Part shown: positions 11,902 through 23,186 of the stretch, piece by piece
Numbering within the stretch: the stretch's first letter is position 1
Layout: each line of letters begins with the position of its first letter
Source of the DNA: Edaphochlamys debaryana
Lineage: Eukaryota > Chlorophyta > Chlorophyceae > Chlamydomonadales
DNA length: 64,000 bases
Reading direction: 5' to 3'
Assembly (NCBI GenBank): GCA_016858145.1
Contig: JAEHOE010000001.1
Coordinates: 2,852,001-2,916,000, forward strand
The notes under the pieces: model-generated
Database searches by the model: none
What the model was told of the DNA's origin: nothing
What the model saw: the letters and a program-made list of their open reading frames with translations, nothing else
Translations under genes and position numbers: made by a program

Positions 11902-12213
11902 CTAGATGCGGTCGAATCCGTAGAGCACTCGGCCGTTGCGACGAAGCGCGTAGAGGACGTCCATGACTCTCACGGTCATGCGCCGACCATGCTCCGCAAA
12001 GGAGCAGCTGTCGCGGATGATGGTCTCCAGGAAGCTCCGGAGCATTGTGCGGACTTCATCATAGATGAGACCACTAATGCGCTTGACGCCACCGCGGCGA
12101 GCCAGACGGCGGATAGCGGGCTTGGTGATGCCCTGGATGTTGTCGCGAATCACCTTGCGGTGGCGCTTGGAACCGCCTTTGCCGATGCCTTTGCCAAGGC
12201 CTTTGCCAGTCAT
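11902..12213 (-). CDS. Divergent histone H4 variant
   Basis: Intronless, 103 residues, starting [18 protein letters not shown]. Against the canonical H4 in this window I count about 27 substitutions, one residue deleted in the tail (lysine 5 position) and a C-terminus DRI instead of GG. The changes cluster in the second half: [30 protein letters not shown] and [15 protein letters not shown]. Lysines 8, 12, 16, 20, 31 and 44 are kept. K59 and K91 become Arg, K79 becomes Met and Y72 becomes Phe. Residues 16-51 are unchanged apart from L22I. The ATG at 12213 is the first in-frame ATG and gives an H4-length protein. It lies beside core histone genes, has a histone-type 3' stem-loop and a TATA-like CTTATCA (plus strand) about 52 bp upstream. 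The open frame, preserved fold residues and own 3' signal argue for a functional replacement or cell-type variant rather than a pseudogene; that role is inference. Confidence 0.9.
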   Translation of the reverse strand: MTGKGLGKGIGKGGSKRHRKVIRDNIQGITKPAIRRLARRGGVKRISGLIYDEVRTMLRSFLETIIRDSCSFAEHGRRMTVRVMDVLYALRRNGRVLYGFDRI

Positions 12214-12264
12214 TGTAGCGGTTGTGAGTGAACGAGTGCTATAGCGGAGAATGCGAGAGCGCCG

Positions 12265-12271
12265 CTTATCA
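12265..12271 (-). promoter_or_regulatory. TATA-like element of the H4 variant gene
   Basis: Minus-strand TGATAAG about 52-58 bp upstream of the ATG, placed and spelled like the TCATAAG and ACATAAG boxes of the neighbouring H2B and H2A genes. Confidence 0.45.
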
Positions 12272-12552
12272 ACAGCCGAACATTTTGAACACAAGGGTTT
12301 GGACGAGACACTAGAGACAGCCGGACATCGAGCGCGGGAACGCGGCGATCTGCTTCGCGCGGCCGCTTTCGTTTGCGCGTAAGGGTGCGTTGCTCACTGA
12401 TACCCAGCCCCCGCACGTCACCACGTCTCATACTCCCAAACCCCAGCAGCAGAGCGCCATTCCTCCCCTGCCCTACTTCGAAGGCCGGGTGTGGCTCTGG
12501 CTGTGTATGGCTGGGCCCCCCAAATTTCCATCCCCGGGATCCAGTCAAGGGT

Positions 12553-12568
12553 GGTGTTGAGAAACACC
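12553..12568 (-). terminator. Orphan canonical histone stem-loop
   Basis: Perfect minus-strand copy of GGTGTTTCTCAACACC with the usual CCC flank, 177 nt downstream of the H2B stem-loop on the same strand. No histone reading frame lies between the two. It could catch H2B read-through or mark a deleted histone gene. Confidence 0.85.
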
Positions 12569-12744
12569 GGGTATGTGCGCAGTGCGCCGTGTGCTGTAGG
12601 GTGAGCTGGGACCCCTCTGTAACAGCTGTGACTCCTGCCGGAACTTGACCACAGTCTCTAACTCTCCTGACCACGCCTGACCCCACATCCAGTAGCCAAG
12701 GAAGCCCCCCCCCCCTTCTCAGCCCCCGGCATCCGGCGTATGGT

Positions 12745-12760
12745 GGTGTTGAGAAACACC
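12745..12760 (-). terminator. Histone 3' stem-loop of H2B copy 1
   Basis: Canonical GGTGTTTCTCAACACC on the minus strand, 52 nt past the H2B stop, flanked by AACCC and ACC. This is the SLBP/U7-type processing signal of replication-dependent histone mRNAs. Confidence 0.93.
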
Positions 12761-12812
12761 GGGTTGTTTGGAATGGGCGGGGCAGTGCCGGGGCGTGGAA
12801 GGGCCCAGCCGC

Positions 12813-13289
12813 TTAGCCCGAGGTGAACTTGGTCACGGCCTTGGTGCCCTCCGACACGGCGTGCTTGGCCAGCTCGCCGGGCAGCACCAGGCGCACGGCC
12901 GTCTGGATCTCCCTGGACGTGACGGTGGGCTTCTTGTTGTAGCGGCTCAGCTTGGAGGCCTCGGTGGCCACCTTCTCGAAGATATCGTTAATGAAGCTGT
13001 TCATGATCGACATAGCCTTGGAGCTGATGCCGGTGTCGGGGTGCACCTGCTTGAGCACCTTGTAGATGTACAGCTTGTACGTCTCCACCTTGCTGGCCTT
13101 CTTCTTGCCCTTCTTCTTCTCAGCCCCCTCGGCCCCCTCGCCGGCGGGCTTCTCCTTCTTGGGCTTCTTCTCCTTCTTGGGGGCGGCCGCCTTCTTGGCC
13201 TTCTTCTCGGCCTTGGGCTTAGCCTCGGCCTTGGGGGCGTCGGCAGCCTCAGGCTGGGTGGCGGGCTTCTCGTCCTTCTTGGGGGCCAT
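12813..13289 (-). CDS. H2B: Histone H2B (copy 1)
   Basis: Intronless, 158 residues. A long Lys/Ala/Pro/Glu-rich tail ([18 protein letters not shown] and onward) leads into the H2B fold ([50 protein letters not shown]) and ends [11 protein letters not shown]. The ATG at 13289 was chosen because the tail starts there and the frame upstream is promoter sequence. Paired head to head with H2A over a 328-bp shared promoter. After Met removal the N-terminus is Ala-Pro-Lys-Lys, the recognition signature of alpha-N-terminal methyltransferases such as the one at 25336-29010. It differs from copy 2 at 55064 mainly in the tail (PATQPEAAD against PVAAEAAD, and AAAPKK against AAPPKK). Confidence 0.98.
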   Translation of the reverse strand: MAPKKDEKPATQPEAADAPKAEAKPKAEKKAKKAAAPKKEKKPKKEKPAGEGAEGAEKKKGKKKASKVETYKLYIYKVLKQVHPDTGISSKAMSIMNSFINDIFEKVATEASKLSRYNKKPTVTSREIQTAVRLVLPGELAKHAVSEGTKAVTKFTSG

Positions 13290-13617
13290 GGTCAAAGATG
13301 TGTGTTGGTGTCGCGGGTGCGGGAGAGGAGCAGAGGTTAAAGTGTCTGTGTACGTAGCGATACTGCTCTTCGCGATGTCTGTGCGCTTATGAGGGCGCTG
13401 CGATGCTCGGGCGCGCTGGTCCGGCGACACCGTCCGGCGCTCGTCCCAGCACGACAACCGCCTGACCGTTACCCGGTCAACGGGCCTTCCTCGCGCTGCC
13501 CGGCCTGCCGCTACATAAGCCCGCGACCATTCCCAAGACAGCATCCGCAACCCTACAAGCACTCAACAACTCGTCTTCCCTCTCCGACTTCGCGCGAAGT
13601 CCACCCCACATCCCAAG
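13290..13617. promoter_or_regulatory. Bidirectional H2B/H2A promoter (copy 1)
   Basis: 328 bp between divergent start codons. TATA-like boxes face both ways: CTTATGA at 13386-13392 for H2B and TACATAAG at 13512-13519 for H2A. The central block, with CCGGCGACACCGTCCGGCGC and GGTCAACG at 13475-13482, is nearly identical to the copy at 55538-55863, while flanking UTR sequence differs. GGTCAACG is the reverse complement of CGTTGACC, which I recall as a reported volvocine H2A/H2B promoter element. Confidence 0.8.
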
Positions 13618-14010
13618 ATGGCTGGCCGTGGCAAGGGCAAGACTGCCGGCAAGAAGGCCGTGAGCCGCAGCTCCAAGGCGGGCCTGCAGTTCCCCGTGGG
13701 CCGCATCGCCCGTTACCTGAAGAAGGGCAAGTACGCTGAGCGCATCGGTGCCGGTGCCCCCGTGTACCTGGCCGCCGTGCTGGAGTACCTGACCGCTGAG
13801 GTGCTGGAGCTGGCCGGCAACGCCGCCCGCGACAACAAGAAGAACCGCATCGTCCCCCGCCACATCCAGCTGGCCATCCGCAACGACGAGGAGCTGGGCA
13901 AGCTGCTGGGCGAGGTGACCATCGCCTCGGGCGGTGTGCTGCCCAACATTCACGCCGTGCTGCTGCCCAAGAAGTCCAAGGGCGGCAAGGGCGAGGAGGG
14001 CTCGGCCTAG
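13618..14010 (+). CDS. H2A: Histone H2A (copy 1)
   Basis: Intronless, 130 residues, [20 protein letters not shown] through the H2A fold ([54 protein letters not shown]) to [12 protein letters not shown]. There is no C-terminal SQ motif, so it is not an H2A.X type. The protein is identical to copy 2 at 55864. Divergent from H2B and followed by a stem-loop at 14056. Confidence 0.98.
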   Translation: MAGRGKGKTAGKKAVSRSSKAGLQFPVGRIARYLKKGKYAERIGAGAPVYLAAVLEYLTAEVLELAGNAARDNKKNRIVPRHIQLAIRNDEELGKLLGEVTIASGGVLPNIHAVLLPKKSKGGKGEEGSA

Positions 14011-14055
14011 GCGCCTCCTCCTCCGTGACTGGCACCCATACCCCACAACCAACCC

Positions 14056-14071
14056 GGTGTTTCTCAACACC
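14056..14071 (+). terminator. Histone 3' stem-loop of H2A copy 1
   Basis: Canonical GGTGTTTCTCAACACC, 45 nt after the stop, preceded by CAACCAACCC. Confidence 0.93.
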
Positions 14072-15140
14072 ACCTTGATTGGGGACTCGTGAGCGGTCGC
14101 CGGGGGGAGAAGGGGGGTTTCCGCTCCAGGCATATGGAGGCACTGCGCTGGTGCGCTCACGCCTAGTCACGGCACTCGAGAAGGTTAGCACAGAGGGCCC
14201 TGCACCGAGTAAGGATTTCAGCAGCAGTAGAAGGCAGGGTAGGGGGGCCTGTAGGGGCAGGGAGAGAAGGCTCTGTTCCATGGGAGCGTCTCACCACGAC
14301 GACACCACCTTGGCTGGGCGAGAGGGGTATGAACTGTGGGGCAACAAGTGAGGGTGGTGCTGGGAAAGGTCCGTGAGTCCACTCCCACGCTCAAGCAATG
14401 GAGTACCGTACCCCTCCTCGCTGTCACGGGTCGGCCCCTCCAACTGCTGGGTAGGCCGTTCTTAAGGGCATAAACTTGGTGGTTGATCTCAGACAACTCA
14501 GGGTGGTCTGTCCCTACACCCGGGCTACGTCTGCCCCCAAGAATCTGAGCGTGCTCTATGCCAATCCAACGTGACCCTAAAGAGAGAGAGGGTACACACG
14601 GGAATCTCCGATCCTTGCTGTTGTTCGCCTGTGTGACCGGGGGCTTGTCGATTGCCGCCCTGGGGGATGCCGCTGCCTAAGCTCCGGCTTCGTACCCTGC
14701 CTCCTCGTGCCCTGCCCAGGCCTGTCCCCCATAAGCAAGCCCATCGGTGATATCAGACGGCAGATCATCTCATCCGCAAAGGAAGAAGCTCCAGGTCCTG
14801 ATCCCTGACCGAAGCCGCAGAAACCCACCCCTGCTAAGCTTTGCTTGACTTAGGTAGCAGCGTTGCCAGGGTGCGCTGTGCCGAGCGGGTGCATGGTGGT
14901 GGTGTTACCCTGGTGAGCCGGAGGACTGACATGGTCGCTCAAATCCTGGGTTTAGTCGAAAGGACCGTGTCACGAATCCTTGCCTTCGTTCATAACCCCA
15001 GGTGCCCCGTCCCGGTGAGCTGTACACGGTTGACCTCCGCGCAACGGGCTGTCGGTTACGTCATAGGACGGCAGGCTATCCCAACCTTGGGAACAGCCTC
15101 ACCTCCCCCCCAGCCGAATCAAGCAAAGCCAAGCGAGGGT
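14072..15140. other. Spacer between the H2A and H3 halves of histone cluster 1
   Basis: About 1.07 kb of lower-GC sequence without a recognisable gene. The open frames in it are short and look random. The matching spacer of cluster 2 does hold a gene, so this one was searched for a relative of it; none was seen. Confidence 0.5.
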
Positions 15141-15156
15141 GGTGTTGAGAAACACC
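15141..15156 (-). terminator. Histone 3' stem-loop of H3 copy 1
   Basis: Canonical stem-loop on the minus strand, about 100 nt past the H3 stop, flanked by ACAACCC. Confidence 0.93.
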
Positions 15157-15256
15157 GGGTTGTTTGGGTGGCGCACAGGCCGGGAGGCGGCGGCAGGGTG
15201 GAGGGGTTACCCCCAGATTCCCCGCCGCAGTCCCCCAGCTCCAGCACAGAGCACGC

Positions 15257-16261
<1,005 letters not shown>

Positions 16262-16347
16262 GCGGGCGGGCCCCTCTGTGCTTGCCCGCGTGTGGGCGTT
16301 GGTGCCTCCACAGCTTCCCCACGCGCACGCCTGCGACCAAACAACCC

Positions 16348-16363
16348 GGTGTTTCTCAACACC
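16348..16363 (+). terminator. Histone 3' stem-loop of H4 copy 1
   Basis: Canonical stem-loop 86 nt after the H4 stop, preceded by ACAACCC. Confidence 0.93.
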
Positions 16364-16983
16364 ACATTCATGAGCGGCTCCTGTTGATTCAGTAGGGCAT
16401 GTGGGGCGACGTGCTGCTAGGGCCTGGCAGAAGCAGCGTACGCCTCGGGGGGCCAGGGGTCCGCATGCTGGCGCGGCGCGTGGATGGGGGACGCCGGCGG
16501 AGGCCTGACCGTGTCAAACCCAAAGTCGACCGGTCCAATTGCATGAAGTGGGGAGCTCCTTTTCCACAACACGTTGCAAGAAGCGCATGTGTGAACACTC
16601 GCGTCGCGTCGCGCGGACTGTTGCGCTTCCGGCGTTCCCTCAAGGGGTAGTAGCCGGTTTATGCTCCTAGAGCCTTCATACTGTGGTGAATCACAGGAAC
16701 AACAGAGCGCTGGCTTGTCGGCGTGGCAGGCTGCTCGTCGCCGCGCTTTCGTCGCCAAAACCCCAAGCTTGACCAATGAGTGGTGTCCCGCAACGGGGTA
16801 CAGCGACTCAACAGTCGACCTACCACTCACGAGCATAGCACTCCAATCACGCGCTGGGCCGACGACGCAGCTTGCCTACCCGTACGCAGCTTAGCAAGGC
16901 TGGCTGCACCGAGGCAACTGCAAGCGGCCAGTCGCCAGGTGTAGCTCAAACTTGACGTGTCCTCGCTGCGGGAACTTACGGCG
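16364..16983. other. Intergenic region after histone cluster 1
   Basis: About 620 bp with no gene that I can support. It presumably holds the promoter and leader of the next gene, whose proposed first ATG is at 16984. Confidence 0.45.
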
Positions 16984-19900
16984 ATGGCAGAAGGCAGCGG
17001 GAACAGCTTCCGAACCGGTAGAGCCAACCTGTTCGGTGTGAGCGGATGGCCGCAAGAGGCCAGTGAGGACCGCATGGTGAGGGACGGTGTTCAAGCGAGG
17101 CACGGCAGGCTGCCGTGGTGGTGTTTGGGGAAGAAACCTTAGGTGCCATCGCTAATGTGTCGCGGCGTGTCGCGCCTTCCGGCGAGCAAGGGCAGATGGC
17201 TAGGATAACACCAAGCCCGTCGTCGTTGCGGAGGGAGGGAGGGGAGCGAGGGACACGTCAACGTCTCACGTCCCCTCCCGTCCCACGTTCCTCGGCTCTC
17301 GCCCGCAGGCCAACCTGTCCTTCGCGCTTCAGGTCATGCGGGTCAGGAGCGGCTCCAACTCAGGCCTGGCGTCCGGCATCCCCCGTTTGAGCGGCGGCCT
17401 GGCGCCCAGCGCCCAGGCCCCCATGCGCCACTCCATCAGCGGCATCGCCTCCCTCAGCGGCAAGGCGCTCCTGCCCTCGGGCGCCAACCTCCCCTCCCCC
17501 TGTATCAGCGCCTCAGGCACGCAGTCCTACCTCCCCACCGCCGCCCCGGCAGCAGCATCAGCATCAGCATCAGCAGCAGTCGCATCGGACCTTGCGGATG
17601 CGACTGGGCAGCGCCGGCCGCCTGTGGCCCGGGCCTCGTGCAGCCGCCTTCCCGACCTCCTGGGCCTTCCCGAAGCAACGACCAGCGCCCCGGCTGACCA
17701 GGTAAGAGCACTGGCGGGCGTGTGGCGACACCCAAGGCGAGGCGCGTCCAGCCCGTCCCTGCCTGTGACCTGCGATCCCTCCGCCACCGCCCCCGTGGCC
17801 TGCGTGCGTAACCCCAGAGCCCCCAACCCTCTCCGCCTGCGCTGTCCTTCAGGCACGCTCCCTAGCGGCGAGGCCGGGCTCCCGCAGCATGCGCGCTGCC
17901 CGCACCGCCTTCGCCGACGGCACCTCGCCCTCCCCCAGCGGCACGCCCCCCGTCGCCCCGCCCTCAGCCCCCTCAGCGGTCTCCGCCCACAACGCCGCCG
18001 CCGCCGCCCCCCCCACCCGGCTGCAGCACCTGGGCCGCAGCGGCCTGCGCTCCAGCCCCGGCTTCCTGCGCCCGGGCGAGGGCCCCGGCGGCAACAGCAG
18101 CAGGGGAGGCGGCGCTGAGCCCTCCTGCCCCGGCCCCGATCCGCCCCTCCAAGATTACGGCGGGCCTGCTAGCCATTCCCACACCGGGGGGCAAGCCGCA
18201 GGGCCCGCGGGCTTTGGCTTCACGGGCCAGGTTGTGGGCACGGCCCTGCCTGTGCCGCCGCAGGAGCCGCCGCCGCGGCGGCCCACCCTGGCTCGCACCC
18301 GCAGCAGCAACGGCGCAGCGGGCATGGGCCCCTCCGCGCCCTCCTCTCCGCTCCAATCCACGAGCGGCGCCGCCAACCCCGTCGCCGCCACCGGCCCCAG
18401 CCCCAGCCCCAGCCCCAGCGTCGGCCCCGGCCTCGCACCCGGCCCCGCGCACCCCTCAGCCCCCGGCTCGCCCGCGCTCCAACCGCACCCCCCCGCCGCG
18501 CCCCACAGCCCCGTCTTCCGCCGCACGCCCGGCAGCGGCCCCAGCTCCCCCGCGCCCCCCCTCCGCGGCCCCAGCGCCCTGCGCTCCCGCCTGTGCGCCG
18601 TGTCGGACGGCCACCTGCTGGCCCAGGCCCGCCGGAGCGCCAACGCGGACCGCATCCGGGCGCTGGAGGCGGAGCTGGAGGCGGAGGAGGCGGAGGCGGA
18701 GGCGGAGGCGGCGCAGGTTTTCGGGCAGGTGCAGGGGGGTGCAGAGGAGGGGCCAGAGGAGGAAGAAGGGCCCTTTGGGCGGGCGACGGCGCCGTTCCCC
18801 GCCTCGGAGGGCGGGCCGCTGGTGCCGTCGGGCCGCTGCGTGTCGTCCAGCGCGGGCGGGGCCGGAGGGCTGGCGTCGCCGCTGCTCAGCTCCCGCCTGG
18901 CGGCCTCGCTCAGCGGCCTGCCGCTGGCCAGCTCCGCCGCCGCGGCGGCCCGCACCTCCCGCAGCGGCACCGCGCAGCGCTTCGTCAGCTTCTCCCCCGG
19001 CCTCGGCCTCGGCTTGGCAGGCGACGGCAACGACGGGGAGGAGCGGGGCAAGGCCGGCAGCGCCCCCGCCTCGGGGGCCGCCTCCAGCGCCGGCACGCCG
19101 CGTGTGCAGTCGGCGGCGTCCGCTCGGCCCCGCAGCGCCTTCGGGCGGCCCGGCGCCTCCGTCTGGGCCTGGCCCAGCGGCGGCCCGGGCCCCGAGGACG
19201 AGGAAGACGATGGGGCCGACGTCAACGAGGGCAGGGGCGTGCCGGTTCCGGTGTCCGTAACGGCATCGGGGGCGACCGGGGGGGAGCAGGGGGCGGGGGC
19301 GGCGGCGGAGGACGAGGACGACGACACGGCGGAGCAGGAGGGCGACGAGGAGGGCGTGAGCGGGCTCATTTCCAGCCGCGAAGAGGGGCGGCTGAGCGCG
19401 GGAAGCGCGGGCGCGCCGGCCGTGCCTACGCGGGGCATGCTGGACTGGCTGCTGGAGTCGGACCCCGAGCCAGGCCCCGTCCCCGCCCACCTGGTCCCCG
19501 TCATTGTGCCCACGCCGCCGCTGCCGCTGCCGCTGCCCTCGGCCGCCGGCGCGCCGCTGCGGGCCCTGCCGCCGCACCGCCGCAGCGCCGCCGCCGTGAT
19601 CTGCGGCGGCGGCGGCGGCGACGGCGAGTTCCGCAGCCTGGACCGCACGCCGTCGGCGCGGCGGCGCCGGCACATCGTCTCCGCCGCCGGCGCCAACTTC
19701 GACGACGGCGAGGAGGAGGGTGCGGCGGCGGTGGCGGGCCCTGCTGTGGGCAGCTGCGACGAGGGCGGTGGTGATGGCGGCCTGCTGGCGCTGGACCCGT
19801 TGTTGGACGAGGTGGACCCGGGGCGCGTGGAGGCGCGGATGCAGCTGCAGCGGCTGCGGAGGAGCATCAACGGCGGCGCGCGGCCGGCGGGCAGCAGCTA

Positions 19901-20894
19901 CCGTGAGGCGGCGGGGGGCGCTGGGGGCGCGGCGGGGCAGCGGGCAGAGAGGCAGGGAGGCGAGCAGGCATGGAGAGGCCGAGGTATAGGGGGTGGGGGC
20001 AGGAGGTCTGGGGCGCGGCTGGAACTGTTGGCAGGGGTCAGGGATGCGGTCGAGTCGTGTCGCGATGCTGACGCCGACCGTCCTACGCCCCCGGCTGCCC
20101 TGCCACCCCAACCTTCCCCGCAGTCTCCCACTGGGCGGAGCACTCCAGCTCTGGCGGCGCGGCCGCCGGGACCGCCTTCCCGCCGCAGCGCACCTCTATC
20201 AACGGGATGGGACGCGCCTCCGGCAGCGGCACCCCCAGCGACGGCAACAGCGCCTCGGGCGCCGTGGCGGGGGGCGCCGCTCTGGCCAAGATGGTGGACC
20301 AGGCGCTCAAGCTGCCGTGCGTGGTGGGGCCGGGTCGGGCCGGGCCGGGCCGGGTCGGACCGGGGAGTGGGGTTTTGGGTTTTGGGGAGGCCGGGAAACG
20401 ATTGGCGGTTTTGGGGGCGGCTGTTTGCGCTTGGGGATGGAGTCCCTGGACGCAACCCTGGACCGGGTTTTGGCGGGCTGCAGTGCAGCATAGCTCATGT
20501 TGCATACGTGTCTGCATGTGCCGCTAGCTGCTCACACACACCCTGTGTGCTCCGCCGCCCTCAACCCGCCCCACCCACCCCCCAGGGCCTGGAGAAGCTG
20601 GAGGACCCGGAGAAGCGGCTCAAGGTCATTCAGCGCCTGGAGACGGCGGCCGCGGGTGCGTGGGGGGGAGGGGGGGAGCAGTGGGCAGGGAACGGGCGGG
20701 TTTTCATGGGTGGGGGCAGCAGCTGGAGGGGCGGGGCTCCGGCCAAGTCTCGATGAGAGGGGGTGCGAGAAGATGACACGGCTTGTGAAACGTCCCGTTT
20801 GCCCGCACATTCTTGCCATTGATGCGCAGAGGGGCCTGCCTCCTTCGCCCGGCTAATCTCCTCGCTGCGTCCCTCGGGGGGCAAGTGGAGGTGA
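16984..20894 (+). CDS. Unknown 942-residue Ser/Ala/Pro/Gly-rich protein
   Basis: Phase-consistent model: 16984-17037, 17309-17701, 17853-19902, 20124-20320, 20586-20655 and 20830-20894. The first exon (MAEGSGNSFRTGRANLFG) is the least certain; ATG 17336 in exon 2 is an alternative. Most of the chain is low complexity. It contains short basic/Ser patches (RSGSNSGLASGIPRLSGG, MRHSISGIASLSGK), a Glu/Ala run (RALEAELEAEEAEAEAEAA) that could form a coiled coil, and an acidic region near 19190-19360. The tail carries more ordered segments: AALAKMVDQALKLPC, EKLEDPEKRLKVIQRLE and ASFARLISSLRPSGGKWR. No enzyme motif, membrane segment or signal peptide is visible. Many scattered R-x-x-S sites suggest a phosphorylated scaffold, but that is only a guess. 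I do not recognise the family. Confidence 0.65.
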
Positions 20895-23186
20895 AGCGGG
20901 TGCGAGGGTGCGAGAGAGCGATAGAGCTACTGGAGCTGCATGCTTGTGTGAAATTCGAAACCGAGGCCCTGGCTACCGTTTCGTGAGATGGGTGGTTGGT
21001 GGGGGCAGGTAGCTAGTGGCCATGTACTGATATTTTCACCTTCCCGGTGCGCACTGGTGCGCACTGCTTTCAATTACCGTTGGTCGATTGCTGGACGCTC
21101 AACTAACCTTCGACTGAGGGTCGCTTGCTGCGGGCTCGACGGCAGGGTGCTTGGAGCAATCAAGACTGAGATTGTCTGCACCTGGCAGAGGCAGGAGTAA
21201 TGCGGGCGGCAGGAGCAGCGACAGGCGCGTGCGATGTGGGTTGGGGCCACGGCCGCTGCGGCTTCCAGTCCGCCCTGTGAGCCACAGGGGGTGGCAACAC
21301 AAGACGAGTACTGGCCCCTGGCTGTTTGTTGTGTTGTACTGGCCCCTGGCTGTGCCGCCGCGGCGCCTGAGGAAGCTGCGATTAGGGGACTGTGGGCTGT
21401 CCCTGCTGAGAGCTGCTGACTGGCAGGCTGTTGCTTGTGGGGTAATGGTGGTGATGGGTTGGTGTGAGAAAGATGCTGGGTCCGGGCCCGGGCCGTGTGG
21501 GGTGGGTGGGGGTCCAGGCGTTGGGGTTTTCGGGGTTGGGATGGTAGGGGGAACGCCGGGCTCGCTCCCTGGTGGAGCAAGCTCCTGCTGCCGTAGGCAT
21601 CGGCAGATGTCACAACGGGAGTGCACATGAGGGATGGAGGTTGTGCAGCGGCGGCAGTTGCCAGAGGCCGTCGTCCTCCAGGGGCGGATCAAGCTGATTC
21701 CTTCCCTCGGCCGCGCTGGGACATTGCGCTGGCTTGGGCGGGCAGGGCGGCGGCCCTCGGGCAGTGCTCTGATTCTCCGAGCGAGCGCGAAAGCTTGGTG
21801 ACTGGTACGGTAATGGTACGGCAATGGCGGCTGGGTGGTGAGGGGCGGGCGGGTTGGCGTGCCACGCCCCCCTGGCGGGCCGACTGGGATGGCCTCTACG
21901 CACGCTGTACGACTGACGACAAGACCCGGTGCGTGTATGTCAGCTTCCGAAGCTGGAGCAAGGCTGAGCGCTGGAACGTCTGCTGGGCAGCGGTACATGC
22001 GTGCGGGCACGGTGTATCGCGCGGGGCACTGGGGGCCATGCAGCGTAGTCATGACGACGTTGTGGGATGCGGCTAAGCGCGTCACGTAGCCGCTGCTGCA
22101 ACGCGCGAGGAGGAAGGCAGGGTGCCCGCAATGTGCATCGCCGGGGCAGGGGGTAACCTTGGGGCAGGTAGGGGTTAACCACGGCGCAAAACGCGGGGGC
22201 GAAAAGCTTCGGGGGTGCCGGGGGCCGGAGGCAGGCTTGACGCGGGGCGAAACACACTCCCACGCCGACGTTGCAACTACTTCTCCCTTGACTGACATGA
22301 GCTGCAGAGGGCCGGATAGCAACATTGCGCGCGTTCCGGGCTCGAGCGGCGGGGTGTTACGGAAGTCGGCACCGCAACATCTTTGCGCACAAACTTGACG
22401 GAACTACCTCGCTCTGCGCAGTGTGAGATGCCATAAATCAAGGATACGGATGCAACTTGGTGCGTGAGACCGCTGCGTCGCTCGCTCCACGGCAGGCAGT
22501 CACTGGCGCCAGCCCTCCATCCCAACCAGCATGCAGCAACCAACAATTGCGTTGCGGGCTGGTAGTGCAGAGATCCGATACCATAGCTCGTGGCATCGGG
22601 GCTTAGGGGGCTTACGGCGCGCGCCGTAGGGCGGGCGGGGGCTTTAGGGGGCTTGCGAGGGCCCCTGCTCGGCACGGCGGGGGCTCATGAGCAGCTGACC
22701 CCAGATACCCCACAAGAACACATCATGCCTTCTCTCTTCTTCCTGGTGCTGCTGCTTGCAACCCGCTGGCGAGCACCTGGACTACTCGACACGTCGCGCG
22801 CTGGTAGAGCCCCTGTGTAGCGCGTATCCTCAGCGTACAGCCGGTGTGTAAAGCTCCCGGAACTGTCTCCCGCGACTCGCCGGTGACCTTGTGCGCAGCC
22901 CACCCGGTAGAGAGAACTACTGGTAGCTCTGGTGGAAGGGCTCGCGGGCTAAAAGCGACCGTGGACCATGGGCCCCCGTGCTCCCCCAGGCCCACAGATG
23001 CGACCGGGCTGGCGGGCCGGGCCCAAGGTTCGACCAACTGAAAGTCGAATTCCCTCGAGTACTTAAGACCGCACGCTGCCGTGCGTCAGAGCCAACACTA
23101 CAAAGAGCAGGTGCCCACTCCCTCACGTACCTTGCAAGAAGCGTGTAGCGAGCAAGCGAGCAACCCGCCGGCGGTTGCAAACAAAG
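20895..23186. other. 2.3-kb intergenic region without a supported gene
   Basis: Lower-GC sequence with long but unconvincing frames on both strands (for example minus 21099-22325), which lack domains and have mixed composition. It contains an 18-nt direct repeat (21308 and 21336), a doubled GGTGCGCACT near 21047 and a 16-nt perfect palindrome at 22613-22628. The last 200 bp hold a CTTAAG TATA-like box near 23062 for the gene at 23187. Confidence 0.45.
22613..22628. repeat. Perfect 16-nt palindrome
   Basis: TACGGCGCGCGCCGTA is its own reverse complement and lies between two copies of a GGGGGCTT-type word. It could be a dimeric protein site or chance in GC-rich DNA. Confidence 0.5.

Noticed and set aside
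11902..12294. Longer H4-variant protein starting at 12294
   Set aside because: The upstream in-frame start would be TTG and the extra 27 residues overlap the TATA-like region. ATG 12213 gives a normal H4 length.
14741..14810. Possible C/D-box snoRNA in the histone spacer
   Set aside because: CTGA words are present but no proper C box or terminal stem could be drawn.
21621..22076. 151-residue plus-strand frame in the same desert
   Set aside because: Composition and lack of domain or splice partners suggest chance; kept only as part of the intergenic description.
21099..22325. 408-residue minus-strand open frame
   Set aside because: Long, but no recognisable segment, mixed composition, no introns where all non-histone genes here have several, and an equally long frame on the other strand.
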